Source: Chrysoporthe austroafricana
Lineage: Eukaryota; Ascomycota; Sordariomycetes; Diaporthales; Cryphonectriaceae
Reading direction: 5' to 3'
Length of the DNA: 64,000 bases
Assembly (NCBI GenBank): GCA_001051155.2
Contig: JYIP02000003.1
Coordinates: forward strand, 496,001-560,000
Each line of letters opens with the position of its first letter. Position 1 is the first letter of the stretch. Under the pieces are notes generated by a model. It made no database searches. It was not told the DNA's origin and was given only the letters and a program-made list of their open reading frames with translations. Positions 23,564 to 34,463 of this stretch are shown here, piece after piece. The position numbers were made by a program, and so were the translations under genes.

Positions 23564-24362
23564 TCAATAGCTAGAAACGAATAGGGGGTTTTTTTGGGGG
23601 GGGAGGGGGCGCGGGGTTCCGTCGCGAGGCTAGACCCCACTCGTAAATCAGCGTTTAGAATAATGCCTTTTCCTGTAAATATAATGGGGGATCCCATAGA
23701 TATACTCCGTTGAGTTCAGATGACATACGAAAAGCTTCGATGACTCTACTTCAGAGCCTACGATGACTGAGATCGTCATCTACGGTCAAGCTGCACGAGA
23801 AATTCTAGTTGCCTTGCCTCGGAGAAGACACTTCACGGATAGTCGCGGGTATTATCTTACCAGATCATGAATGTGAAATTCTGTTACGGCTCTTTCTGTG
23901 ATGGTCGTCATTTTCGTATTGTTGTTTCTTGCTGGTAATTTTGATATTACACCGGCTTAAAACGCGGGTCCGCCAGAGCGCAAGATATGGATCTTGTTAG
24001 GAACCCAGGGCGCCTCCTTCTATCAATTTCCGCTAAGTTGTTCATTGATCGGAGCTAGACTAGTGTACGATGAGCATCATTGCTGTGATGGGAAGGTCCA
24101 GTATTGTCTCGAGAGGAATGATGCTTGTAGCCTGGCTAGAAGATCCTAAGTAACTCACTAGCGAGGCCTAGTTTTCTATGCCACGCTAGATAATATATCA
24201 CCCGCTTCTAAATAAACATATATTCTCTGCGGCCAGTCTACATTGAAGTTTTTCGTTTTCCTCCTCTTCATATCGAACCGTTCTTCCAACTGAAGAGAGG
24301 GCAGGAGCGTGCGAGACAAAACATCTGAAACCACAAACTTGATGTAATATCGTACAGCCAAA
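23564..24362. other. Intergenic with G-rich run
   Basis: A G/T low-complexity run at about 23585-23613 follows the stop codon of the DUF4185-like gene. The rest is AT-rich and holds no recognisable gene. The right end is the leader of the 2EXR gene. Confidence 0.5.
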
Positions 24363-25628
24363 ATGGGTGGAATTGTTGGCACTGCGATATCCAAGAGGCC
24401 CAACAGCGATGCGAGCCTCACGCCTCAAGATCGCCTCTACGATACAGACCATGCTACTTCCGCTGTGATCAGTCCGGTCACAGCTTCACAGAGTCTGGTG
24501 GACACTGAAAATATCATCTTCCAGAATGGCTATCACCTCTTCCCGGAGTTTCCCCTCGATATACGAACCATGGTATGGAAAATAGCTTTGCCAGATTTCG
24601 CTCCGTGCTCCTTCCGGCAGTCAACAAACACCAGCACAAACGAAGTGTGTATCAGCCCCTCGGCTCCCACAAGAGAGCGCATCGTGTCGATCCGCAACAT
24701 CCTCTTGGTCTGCAAAGAGGCACGCGAGTGCATCGAACGAGAGTACCCGCAAGTACTGAAGTTTGAAGGAGGTGCTATGCGATGGAGCTCGAACAGGGAC
24801 ATATATATGCGTCATCACACAAGCCACAGCGAGTATTACCCCATGCCTCTGAGAGATGAACCTCCTAGAGCTCGACCTACGTTCCAGCACGACTGGCACC
24901 TCTTGATCAGAAATGTGGGCATCTCGGATATGATGGGCGAGTATATGAAAATGATGGATTTCACTCGGTACATGAATGTTGTCCCTCACACGAATGTGAA
25001 AGGCAGACGACGCCTGCTCGTCTATGACAACAACGGATATCACGCTGGTAAGCCTTTCAGCTTCTGGGCGGATGTTTCGGGCGACATACGAGGGAAGCCT
25101 TTCATCGGATTGAGATACTGGATGGAGACATTCGGCTTCCTGGCTCTACTCCCACAGCTCTCGAACATCTTGCTCGTCTGTCCATACGTCTTCTGCGAGC
25201 GTGAACGGGGTAAAACCAATTCTTTGTGCGGAGATTGTTTTCAAGCTCTTGTTGCGGACATCCAGCCTGGTCCTGTGTATGCATGGAAATACGATGGACT
25301 TGACCATTCAGGCGATCGCCACGAGATCGGGAATGGCGATACCAGGTACTTGGACGACTCGACAGGCCTCGTCAACAACCTTATTGAGTCATTGAGGACT
25401 GTCATGATGAGGATTTCTTGGTTTATCGGAGCTTTTTGGAGGAGAGATCTTCAGGATGAAGCTCTTGCAGTGATCAGGTCTGTCAAAGAGGGTCTCACGC
25501 AGGACGAGTTAGCCACTTTGTCGCGCGTCAAGTTGGGAATTATTGCCGAGATCGATGGCTTGCTCGATGGCGTTCTACTAAACTGGGAGACCGCAGCAAG
25601 AATGGCTGCTAGGTCTCAAGCAACCTGA
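24363..25628 (+). CDS. 2EXR domain-containing protein
   Basis: Intronless gene of 421 aa. The region from about residue 57 reads YHLFPEFPLDIRTMVWKIAL, the F-x-x-FP-x-LP/D-IR-x-x-IW signature of the fungal 2EXR family, which is very abundant in Pezizomycotina and has no known biochemical function. NILLVCKEARECIEREYP (about 115-135) is the usual second conserved block. No signal peptide or membrane segment is visible, so it is probably cytosolic or nuclear. It ends 228 bp from the 3' end of the convergent acyl-CoA dehydrogenase gene. Confidence 0.85.
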   Translation: MGGIVGTAISKRPNSDASLTPQDRLYDTDHATSAVISPVTASQSLVDTENIIFQNGYHLFPEFPLDIRTMVWKIALPDFAPCSFRQSTNTSTNEVCISPSAPTRERIVSIRNILLVCKEARECIEREYPQVLKFEGGAMRWSSNRDIYMRHHTSHSEYYPMPLRDEPPRARPTFQHDWHLLIRNVGISDMMGEYMKMMDFTRYMNVVPHTNVKGRRRLLVYDNNGYHAGKPFSFWADVSGDIRGKPFIGLRYWMETFGFLALLPQLSNILLVCPYVFCERERGKTNSLCGDCFQALVADIQPGPVYAWKYDGLDHSGDRHEIGNGDTRYLDDSTGLVNNLIESLRTVMMRISWFIGAFWRRDLQDEALAVIRSVKEGLTQDELATLSRVKLGIIAEIDGLLDGVLLNWETAARMAARSQAT

Positions 25629-25856
25629 AGCAAGCTAGATGGAAGACGAAGTATAGTCGAGGCTATGGGGAGTTTCCTTGGACACTGCAAATATGAAGCG
25701 CCCCTGAAAGCATTACAGCACACTCAGACGGATCTTCAAGCGAATACTTAGCGTACAAGTATATTCGGCAGGTACCGTTGCCGACGCTGGATGCTCTTAG
25801 AAGTCAGACAGAAAATACAACATAGGATATCTTTCAAGCAGAGCCGTAGATCAACC

Positions 25857-26329
25857 TTAGAGGTGCTGCTTCGAAGTTCTCGACTTCTCGAGCTCTGTGT
25901 GCGCTTTCACGGCGCGTCGTACTGCAAGATCCAACATAATCTCTTCACTACCACCGGGTACCGTGAGAGCCTTGACATCACGCCAGATCCGCTCTACCCG
26001 CTCTCCACGGCCGCCGCGCGTCAGACCGATCCCGCCCATGATCTGAATGGCATCACCCGCGACATGTTGTAACACTATGCCGGCATGGGCCTTGATCTGA
26101 GCTGTCGTGCCAGCCAAGAGAAATTCGGCCTCTGCAGGAGACAAGGTATGGAGTTGATATATCAAGCTCTGCCAAATATGACGGGTTAGTAAAATTCCGG
26201 GCTCACAGGAGCAACCGCTCCAACGATCGACCCGATTATATGAAAAGGCGAATGAGCTCTAATAGCGGGACAAGATATACGATGATATAGAACATTCTTC
26301 CTTTTCATTTTTAAGAGACCAAAGAAAAG

Positions 26330-26366
<37 letters not shown>

Positions 26367-27831
26367 CGCCGGGGGGTCGTACTTCAAGCCATGATTGAAG
26401 TGCTTCAACCTCCCTGCTCATATTGGCGAACTTATATCTGATGACAGCTGTCCGGGAGTCAGAAAATCGGACCAACCTGACCTGTGCTTGTTTCTGGCGC
26501 TCTATATGCACTTACCATGTTCTACCAGAACTTTTCCAAAGGTCTCTCTCGACAGAGCGTACCTAAAACTCAAGTCAGTAGGCCAGCTTGACCGTAATGA
26601 ATTTGACTGACCGGATCGAGTCCTCCAAACACACTCGTGAACAACGAAGCGCCTGCATACTGATAAATAGTCTCTCATGGTTAAAGTTGGAAACCACGTA
26701 TTTGAAGCCCTTGCCTCGCTCTCCCACAACCATCTCAACCGGAACCTTGACGTCGTCGAAGTCAACAAAGGCTGTTCCAGCTGCTGTTGAGCCGGAAATT
26801 GTGATGTGTCTGGTGGTCAAACCACCCTGTCGTGGGACTACAAGGAGTGTAAAATATCCGTCTTTTTCTTTCACCAGAGTGAGAAAGTAGTCGGCATATG
26901 TACCAGACGATATCCACTCCAATCAGAGGTCAGCCACCCTACTCAGTCCTGTAAAGAATACATGCCCACCGTAGCCTTAGGGACATACCTTCTTCTGTCC
27001 ATTGATGATGAAGTGTCTGCCGTCTGCTGTGATCTTGGCTTCTGTCTGTAAGCCCGCAACATCTGAGCCAGCATCGGGCTCGGTGATCGCCAAAGCTATT
27101 CGAGACTTGCCAGAGAGCACGTCCGGGATGACTCTGAGCATTAATCAGATCTTTCTCATGCCACTCAATGCGGGGATCATCCATTACTGACCTCTGCTTC
27201 AGTTCTTCCCCCCCGAAGCGCTGAATGGCTGGGATAGCTAATGTCTTACGGGCAAGTGTCAGCCTACAACTTTGCTAGAGAAGAGGCCGGAAAGGCGACT
27301 CACAATTCCACCGACTAAGCCGACTTCAACACTGGTAAGTCGTTCAGTCTCGATGTTCTCTCTGCATCTCCGGGAAGGGGTCGCACGAACCCAATACCAC
27401 CGACACGACCAAACTCATCATGAACAATGAAGTCATGAAAGCCATCCCACTCCTCTGCGCGTATGTTTCCAATGATTGGATACGCTCCTCGCCAGCCTTC
27501 GGGGATATGCGACCCAGCCCCCATTGGCATGAGGATACCATCCTCCGCTGCCTTTATCCATAACTCACGGGGCAGAGTTCCGGCTTCCTCCCAGTCCTGC
27601 ACATAAGGGACAAGGTTCTGGTTGCTTGTCAGCTAACTGCATCATCTTGGACCTTTGTCAGTCACGCGGCTCACATACCGTCTCGACCCATTTCCGCATC
27701 GCATCTCGGAGTCGACGGTGGCTGTCACGGTAATAAGGACTCGGGCAACCTCTCGCCCATGGGGCTTCAGCGTATGGCAACGTCGATCCGTAAAGCCATT
27801 TCTCCCTTACTTCGCTTGACAGGATCGACAT
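25857..27831 (-). CDS. Acyl-CoA dehydrogenase, nine exons, one phase break
   Basis: Inferred exons in minus order: 27831-27679, 27617-27391, 27331-27304, 27237-27192, 27133-26989, 26916-26612, 26562-26516, 26447-26383 and 26168-25857, giving about 442 aa. The FAD enzyme oxidises acyl-CoA thioesters to 2-enoyl-CoA in mitochondria or peroxisomes. IALAITEPDAGSDVAGL and GQKKWISSGTYADYF are the flavin and substrate signatures; NHERLFISMQALRCSRV and HVAGDAIQIMGGIGLTR mark the C-terminal helical domain. There is no cytochrome b5 domain. Exons of 28, 46, 47 and 65 nt are unusually small. Intron 2 uses a weak GTTCGT donor. Exon 3 (VEVGLVGGI) ends in phase 0 but exon 4 (IPAIQRFGGEE) needs one extra base. 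Intron 8 contains a 35-nt T run. Confidence 0.82.
26331..26365. repeat. Homopolymer run A35 (poly-T in an intron)
   Basis: Thirty-five consecutive A on the plus strand read as poly-T inside intron 8 (26169-26382) of the acyl-CoA dehydrogenase, shortly after its donor site. The exact length is prone to sequencing error. It is not the usual short polypyrimidine tract, because it lies near the 5' end of the intron. Confidence 0.9.
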
Positions 27832-29171
27832 TCTGAGTCCTAGACTATTTAGCTGTGAAAACCTTTCTACCAGGACTGTGTGCAGGCCGCAGTTTCACAA
27901 GACCGTTAAGGTTCGTTGCAGGACCTGTCGCGACTTATTCCCTGCGGAAGCCAAACCTCGGCTATATCTCCTTAGCCCCGGCTATATCTAACCCCGATGG
28001 CCCGATGTATATAGTGAGCTGTAAGATGGCGCCTCTGCACGACGCACTGCGACCTGGCATTCTTCTCAGTCTGGCACGCCCTGTTCCCTGCCGGGGACTT
28101 TGAGATCAAACTCCGGTCACTTGAGAGTGCCCTACTGCCGGTAAGGTTAATGTATTTTCTTGATTTGATAATATATAGTAACACCCTCATTTTTTCTTCC
28201 TCGGCCCAATGGTAGACGCAGGTGTTTAGTAGTGCTTAAAGAGACGCGACCATTATTCCCGGATTATACAAACTCTAGCTATTCTTATACCTACTATTTT
28301 CTATTTCCTTCTCACTCTTTTTCGAATTGTTCTTCTCTTTTCACTACGGCTTTCTAACCAACCAATTAGCTGTGCGCTCCGGCAAAGAACGTGCAGAACG
28401 CTATGGTTTGGGGCTAGCTCGTTGCTGGAGCTAGTAAACGAAGAGCCTTCAACAAGGCCAAGATTTGGACAAACATTCCTAATCCTTGCAACCGCATGAG
28501 AATGGCTTAATCAAATCTCACCCTGGAATTATTACTCATATCTACAGACCAAGCGTTCTGTGTGAAGCCGTCTGCGGTGTGCTTGAAGTTGGCCGTCTGA
28601 CTGGAGGCTGTTCTACCTAGCATCACCTGAGGTTGGCCGGGTGATACGTGGGGTGTCCTCGCTAGCATTAACCTAGCAGCGAAGATCGACCCTGAGGACG
28701 GGCCTAGGTATCTCGGATTCCTATGCACGTGGCGGAATCTTTGCCAGGTAACCTGCGAAGGTAACTGTACGATAGGTCTGCGAGGCTCTCACTGAAAGTC
28801 TGACCCGTTAGGGATGCTGGAGCCTGGGGACTTCCACTTAGTACATACCTTGTCGCTCTCTCGACAAAGCTTGACCAGTGCTGCGACAAATAAGGTATCA
28901 AAAGGCGTCTTGCTTTCAATCTAGCCGAGAAGGATTCAAAGGTACAGGGCCCGAGGTTCTAGCCGCCGATTGGCCACAACAATCGCGGCAGAGGGCTGGC
29001 GGTCAGCAGTAAGACCGGCGGGTTATTCCCTCCGTCTTGTTGCCTGTTCCTATAAACATATGAGCTGAGAACAGCCTTATTCATAGACGATTTTGCAGGA
29101 CCGAGGTTGGAAGTCCGTTTTGAGGCGACCAAGCCTGCGCAATCATTACTGATAAGGTGCAGTGCGTTGGG
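27832..29171. other. Intergenic, divergent promoter region
   Basis: The region separates the divergent acyl-CoA dehydrogenase and the conserved unknown gene. CT-rich stretches occur near 28290-28360. No further gene was recognised. Confidence 0.45.
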
Positions 29172-30926
29172 ATGCCTTCCAAAATGCTTCGCGCGTTGGC
29201 GGCAGCCGGCTACGTCGCTGGCATGGTGTCTTCCGCCAGAAGGGACCATTATCCAGACGTCACAGCCGCCCACGACCATGCCTTTGCCCTCTTCAACTCA
29301 ATACATTCAGCTATGCGGCAGTGGGGTTCCTCTATCCATCATAATGGCGTTTCTTTTTATCTAGCCCAAGCTCCCCAGGGGAGTGTCTTCTATCATGGGG
29401 GGCAGAGTCCAGATCGGCCGTCCAGCTTCGAATGGCTCGCCTTCGAGATCGAACACGCAGCTGCCTTTGGCATATCATGGGAACCTTTAGCCAATCTTGT
29501 TAGCCCCATCGGCCTCGAGCAGCCACCTTTGGCCATGTCCATCGACGACATCCTGTTTTGGCACCATACCTCTCATCACGCGCCGTTAGACGTTTTCAAC
29601 CATAAATGGCACCTTGATCCTGCATCCTCGCAGAGACCACTCCATATAGCGGAACGAAGTGCAAACGCAACAGGTGATGATGAAGATGAGAAACCCAGAC
29701 CCCATTTGCTGGATTTCGATAAGTATATTCGCGGATACATCCATATGTACCGTGCCAACCGTCCCCTGAACCTTCTGTACATTGACGGCGAAAGCGCTGC
29801 AAAATGCACCCTCGGACCCATGGATAGCCAAGACCTCCTCCTATTGGACTGGGATTACGACAAATTAGACCCAAAATTGAGTCTTTTCTACGATAGGGAC
29901 CGAGCTAAAGGCATGTGCGCCCTAGCGGAGGAATTGTCTTTCGCCGCGGGAGGCAAAATTGACGGTTTTGTTCGTATGGAGGCGGGTTTCGAGATCATCT
30001 ACTGCGACTTCTCTCCTACTGGCGGACTAGACCTGCTGTCTGTGCAAGCTACACCTTTCCGGAACGAAACCGGCATCGATGATGATACTAAGGACTGGAG
30101 GCGGACCCGGAATGTCATCTATACCTACGCTGAGTGGCTGCGCGCCGCGGCGACTCGCTTCAATGGCCACCCCACCGGTCGCCTCGACGTCGACTGGAGC
30201 AGTATGGTCTCCGCATTCGCCTATAACATGGACTTTTCCAACCCGGATCTGGAAAGACCAGACTTGCCCAGGCTGATTAACGCCATCAAGGACGACCTGC
30301 ATACTGTCCGCGCAAGGCTGAGGGATGTGATAGTCAAGCGCGGCGGAAGGGACGCGGACGAGAAGGGTGTGGTAAACTGGCAGAGTGTGACGGATAAAAT
30401 CGTGACACGTTTCAGTAAACGCCTGTGGATTATGGGGAACAGAGAACTTGCTGCTGGCGACTTCATTGCTTCGATTGGTACACTTATCGATCCTTTCACC
30501 AGTTATATCGACCACGAAACAACGGCCGAGCTGCGTGCCGTTAACCGTTGCACCCAACATTACGTCGACACTGAACTTCTACACTCGGGCTCATGGACGC
30601 CCGAGGACGAGGCCATTGCAGAAGCCCTCGTGACGGTATCGGAAAGGATATGTAGCTCGTTGTTTTCTGCTCGGAACGTCCTCCGATCCAATCAGACCAC
30701 GAGCGCTAACTTCGACTCACCGGTGGCAGAGGCTCAAGCGATCATTCAGCAGCTCATCTCGGCCTTAAGATGGAGCACATGGAAGGAGTGTGGCGCGTGT
30801 GCGCTAGACGAGATCTGCTCAGTCCCAATGTTTCCTCTGGGCAGAAAGGAGGATTACTTTCATCCGAGGTGTAAAAAAGCAAGACAACTTCTGGAGAGCA
30901 GCGAGTACTGGGGTTACGGGTCATAA
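29172..30926 (+). CDS. Conserved fungal protein of unknown function
   Basis: Intronless gene of 584 aa, started at ATG 29172; an in-frame GTG lies 15 nt upstream. A weakly hydrophobic N-terminus (LRALAAAGYVAGMV) may be a signal peptide. Three blocks mark a family I know only from uncharacterised Pezizomycotina proteins. They are YIDGESAAKCTLGPMDSQD (about 210-230), a middle block FVRMEAGFEIIYCDFSP, and a C-terminal block KECGACALDEICSVPMFPLG followed by KEDYFHP. The C-terminal cysteines could bind metal or form disulfides. Histidine-rich DILFWHHTSHHAP lies near 125. No enzyme motif is recognised. Confidence 0.85.
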   Translation: MPSKMLRALAAAGYVAGMVSSARRDHYPDVTAAHDHAFALFNSIHSAMRQWGSSIHHNGVSFYLAQAPQGSVFYHGGQSPDRPSSFEWLAFEIEHAAAFGISWEPLANLVSPIGLEQPPLAMSIDDILFWHHTSHHAPLDVFNHKWHLDPASSQRPLHIAERSANATGDDEDEKPRPHLLDFDKYIRGYIHMYRANRPLNLLYIDGESAAKCTLGPMDSQDLLLLDWDYDKLDPKLSLFYDRDRAKGMCALAEELSFAAGGKIDGFVRMEAGFEIIYCDFSPTGGLDLLSVQATPFRNETGIDDDTKDWRRTRNVIYTYAEWLRAAATRFNGHPTGRLDVDWSSMVSAFAYNMDFSNPDLERPDLPRLINAIKDDLHTVRARLRDVIVKRGGRDADEKGVVNWQSVTDKIVTRFSKRLWIMGNRELAAGDFIASIGTLIDPFTSYIDHETTAELRAVNRCTQHYVDTELLHSGSWTPEDEAIAEALVTVSERICSSLFSARNVLRSNQTTSANFDSPVAEAQAIIQQLISALRWSTWKECGACALDEICSVPMFPLGRKEDYFHPRCKKARQLLESSEYWGYGS

Positions 30927-32242
30927 GTATCTCTGAGAAGAACTGGTCATGGCTGTGAAACGCTGCCTTAATTAATTATCGGTTGGTCATGTGAGGCACG
31001 AGCTGGATAACAGGAATGCCATGGAGCTAAGCGTGATATAAGACCTTAGAAGTGATAAAGAGATCACGATAGGTGCCTTTGTCATTTATCCAATGCTGGC
31101 CATTTTTCTCGTTGAGTTTATCATCGTGCTTCGTCTTGGTCGCAAGAAAGATGCCAGGTTTCATCGTAGCGAAATTCGGCAATCAAGCCGGAAGGCATGA
31201 CCCCTTCTGGGCACTTTTATATAATCACAGCATCTATCCCCCCTTCCCTCTACCTTTCTCTTCGTTTCTTGCTTTCTTTCTTTTTTCCTTTGTTTGGTTA
31301 GCCTTGGATCCATTACAATCAAATCCTCACTCACCGTCCATCAGCCATGCACGCATATCCATTCGGTCCAGTTCACTATCGCTAGATCAAAGGTATCACC
31401 AGAACCCCGGCTACCAATCTATACGTCCACGACGATCAGAGGCGTCATATCCCAATGTAGTGTCCGTTACTTCTTTCTAGGCTTAATAACGTACCAGTTA
31501 AAGCGTAGTGACCGCCGCCTGTTCCGTAATATTCCGTAGAGCGGTGGCCCGCTCTGGTGTCATCAAAGGCGAGATGTTGTGGCAGGCAGGAGGCTCTCAG
31601 CATGGAATTGACGGGGCAACACTATCGCACTGCTTATTGTGCCCTGAATAAACTTATATGAATATGAAATGCAGACAATATATGCTGGTCATCTTTCCTT
31701 ATCAGTTTTCTAACTTCATGTGCCTGGATAACATTCAGTGGCATGCCGTGTTTGTCTTGGAAACCGGTACGATCGTGGCGAACGAAGCCTCTGCATTTAA
31801 GGCTGTAGGCACAAGTTCCAAAAGAGATGTCATACTCGCCATCACATAGCGACAGTCAAAAATGAGACGGTCGTGATATCGAACAGTTCCACTAGATTTC
31901 CCAAAGGATAATTACATGGCGTAACGGGACCCTAACCCTTTGATGACTAATGTCGCGGCCATGAAATCTTTGGCTGGTGTTGTCGAATTCCCTCCGACGT
32001 TATGACATGCCGCCCGTCACGGACTCTACCCTGGCAGGATCCTGAACAACTTATCATCCATTCAGCGCCTCAAGTCCCTTTTGTTGTAGATTTGATTCCG
32101 TCATGGCGTGAGAAGACAGCAAATACAAGCCGTACAACCCCGGGTCGTGGCCGTCTGTTGGGCATGATTTCATCTCAACATATCAGAAAGGAAAGCTCAC
32201 ACCATCGACACTGTGCCTGTCCCAACTTCCCACCCGGGGAAT
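30927..32242. other. Intergenic with promoter-like element
   Basis: A TATA-like TATATAAT at 31218-31225 is followed by a CT-rich tract (about 31235-31290) and an ATG at 31347 that opens only 12 codons. This looks like a fungal core promoter without an intact gene. The remainder holds no recognisable coding sequence. Confidence 0.45.
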
Positions 32243-32876
32243 ATGTCATCTTTCTTCAGCCCATTCTCACGCACCCGTGGGGGAAATGCATGGTTTCGGG
32301 TTGGCCTCGCGTCCTCCTTTCCGGATATCACGAACGAAGAGGGTATGCAGATAAGAGATACACGCCAATGTGCTCATAACGATGACAAGCGGTCTTCTTT
32401 CAGGGTCTTTCATGTCCCCAAAGACGATAGTGCTAAGGCCACCGAAGTGGAACTGGATGAACCGGGATCACCACCAGAAGCTGGAGGCCTGCAAGATCAG
32501 GTGCTGGTGTTCCAGTACAAAGGCAAATTCCACGCCATAAATCATGTCAGTAACGGGCTACATGATGTCTCTATCGTCAAATGGCACGATTTAATGCTAA
32601 CGCACAAGACAGGAGTGCCCTCACTCATCGTATCCGCTGTCAAACGGAACACCGTTCGACATTGAGGATTTTGGCATTGTATGGAGCTCGGGAATTACAT
32701 GTCCCAAACATGGGTGGTCTTTCGATCTTAGTAGCGGCCGAAGCGACCGAGGCAACTACAAGCTTCAGGTATGGGAACTCGAGCTGCGTCCCATACCGCA
32801 TTTGGATAGTGATGCTGTGAATGACAAGGACAACGACCAGGAAGTTTGGGTGAGGAGGAAGCAAAGAATGGGCTAA
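32243..32876 (+). CDS. Rieske [2Fe-2S] domain protein
   Basis: Two exons, 32243-32545 and 32613-32876, encode 188 aa. The 67-nt intron starts GTCAGT, contains GCTAAC and ends GACAG; the join creates the first cluster motif. Ligands are Cys and His of HECPHSSYPLS and Cys and His of ITCPKHGWSFDL, the C-x-H and C-x-x-H pairs of the Rieske fold. Upstream strands FRVFHVP and QVLVFQYKGKFHAINH complete the domain. The protein ends soon after the domain with a charged tail, so there is no catalytic oxygenase module. It resembles small ferredoxin-like Rieske proteins and is probably an electron carrier. A single gene-wide Rieske domain and no signal peptide suggest an intracellular role. The partner is unknown. 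Confidence 0.85.
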
Positions 32877-33061
32877 TCACCGTTAGAAGGAGCCATGATG
32901 CGCTTCATTGTTGAACGAGCCGCCGCACGGCAATACATGTATATATTGTTGTAGATAGCTGAGGTGCGTAAGTAGCTGTCTCCATATAGAATACTATAGG
33001 CCATGGGCCCCTAAAATGAACGCCGTCAGGCCAGGCTCGATGCTTTGTCGTTTATGTACCT

Positions 33062-34463
33062 TCAGGTAAAGAAGCTTCCCTTCCACGCGGCAGCAACTTG
33101 CTTTGCGACGAGTCCATGGACTTGAAATCTGTCAGCATAGTAAAATTTGCATACTTTCTCAATGAGACATTTTCAGGGACAGGGGAACAGTTAAACTAAA
33201 ACCTGCGGAACAGTTACTTACTAGCTAGTGCAGGGTGATAATTATTCCACCAGATGCAGGTAGTTCCGTCAGAATCGTAACAAGTCGCATTCGCCGCGCC
33301 GTACGCTTGTGGATCATCAATGACCGTCTGGAAAGGAATAGTTGTATTCAGTAGCTTAGCAGTAACGCCGGTGTTTGTCGAGGTAAAGTTCGCCAGGTTG
33401 CTAGCCAGCAGGCTGTTGTACTGAGCGATGACAACGGCTTCCTCGGCATCGACGTCCGCTCCATAGGCGAGCATAAATGGCGTCTCTTGAATTGCTGTAG
33501 ATGTTGAAATTAGCCAAGTAGATCCACAACCAAGCCTACTCAGAACTGAAACTCACGTGGAACGCTCAAGAGCACAAAGTTGCGGGCTCCAGCGTTGTAC
33601 ATGATCTGAAGTTGCTCAAAGTACACGACCATAACCGCGTCCAGGATATCGGTCACATTACTTTCGTAATACGAGTTGCCGACGTCGTTCACACCCATCC
33701 AAACGCCAAAAAGAGTGTTATCCGACGTCCATGGGGTTGTCGAAGGATGAGACGCAATGCTGTCAGTGAATTCTGTGACCTGGTCGACGAAGCTGAGAAT
33801 ACCGGCTTCGTAGGGCGCAACAAGATCCGAATCTGTCGTCGCGCCTCCATAGGCGAAGTTGTAAGATAGCATGAGCGTGGTATTGTAATCCGAGATGAGG
33901 AAGTCTATCCAATTATTCCCACCACTCGTAGTGTAGCCAGGGAACGGTGGGTTGCCCAGCGGATTCTCAGCATTCGGTAGAGGCCCAGTGGTGATGTTGA
34001 AATCAGTCTGTGAGTATGAATCCCCACTAATCGAGAATTAGCATAAGCTTCAGCAGGGGTTTTGCTAGATTGCTAACAATGTGATAAAATACTGCGTTGC
34101 CGAGCTGTTCGCTGCAGAGGATGTGCTTGTCGGGACGGACGATGTTACCGAGGTCGTTGCTATTGACGAAGTGCTGGTGGCCGGCGTCGTCGTGGCCACT
34201 ACGGTGGTGGAGCTTGCGCCAGTTGCTGTCGCCGGCACGCACTGGTCTGGGCCCGCCGAATAGCTCGTTCAGCACGGGTACTTCGATGGAAATTTTCGTA
34301 CAAACTACTTACAGTAGTACGCATTATCAGACGTGCACGTAGCCTCTGCAGTACAGACCGTCGAGCCGGTGTAACCTATACCACCGCATTGCCCGTACAG
34401 CGATTGGTCCGCCGAGACGACCGCCCCCAACAAGGCGGCGAGGGACAGATTTTTCTTAGCCAT
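33062..34463 (-). CDS. CBM1-SGNH acetylesterase (CE16-like)
   Basis: Five exons in minus order, 34463-34313, 34246-34078, 34026-33557, 33494-33222 and 33120-33062, encode 373 aa, all joins in frame. A signal peptide ([13 protein letters not shown]) is followed by a CBM1 cellulose-binding module beginning [14 protein letters not shown] with its typical cysteines and aromatics. Next come a Ser/Thr-rich linker and a GDSL/SGNH hydrolase domain. The nucleophile is the Ser of [23 protein letters not shown] is block [15 protein letters not shown] is the Asn block, and YHPALAIHGL holds the catalytic His. This arrangement matches fungal CE16 enzymes, which deacetylate xylo-oligosaccharides from hemicellulose outside the cell. 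It supports growth on plant cell walls. Introns separate the CBM, linker and catalytic parts. Confidence 0.92.
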
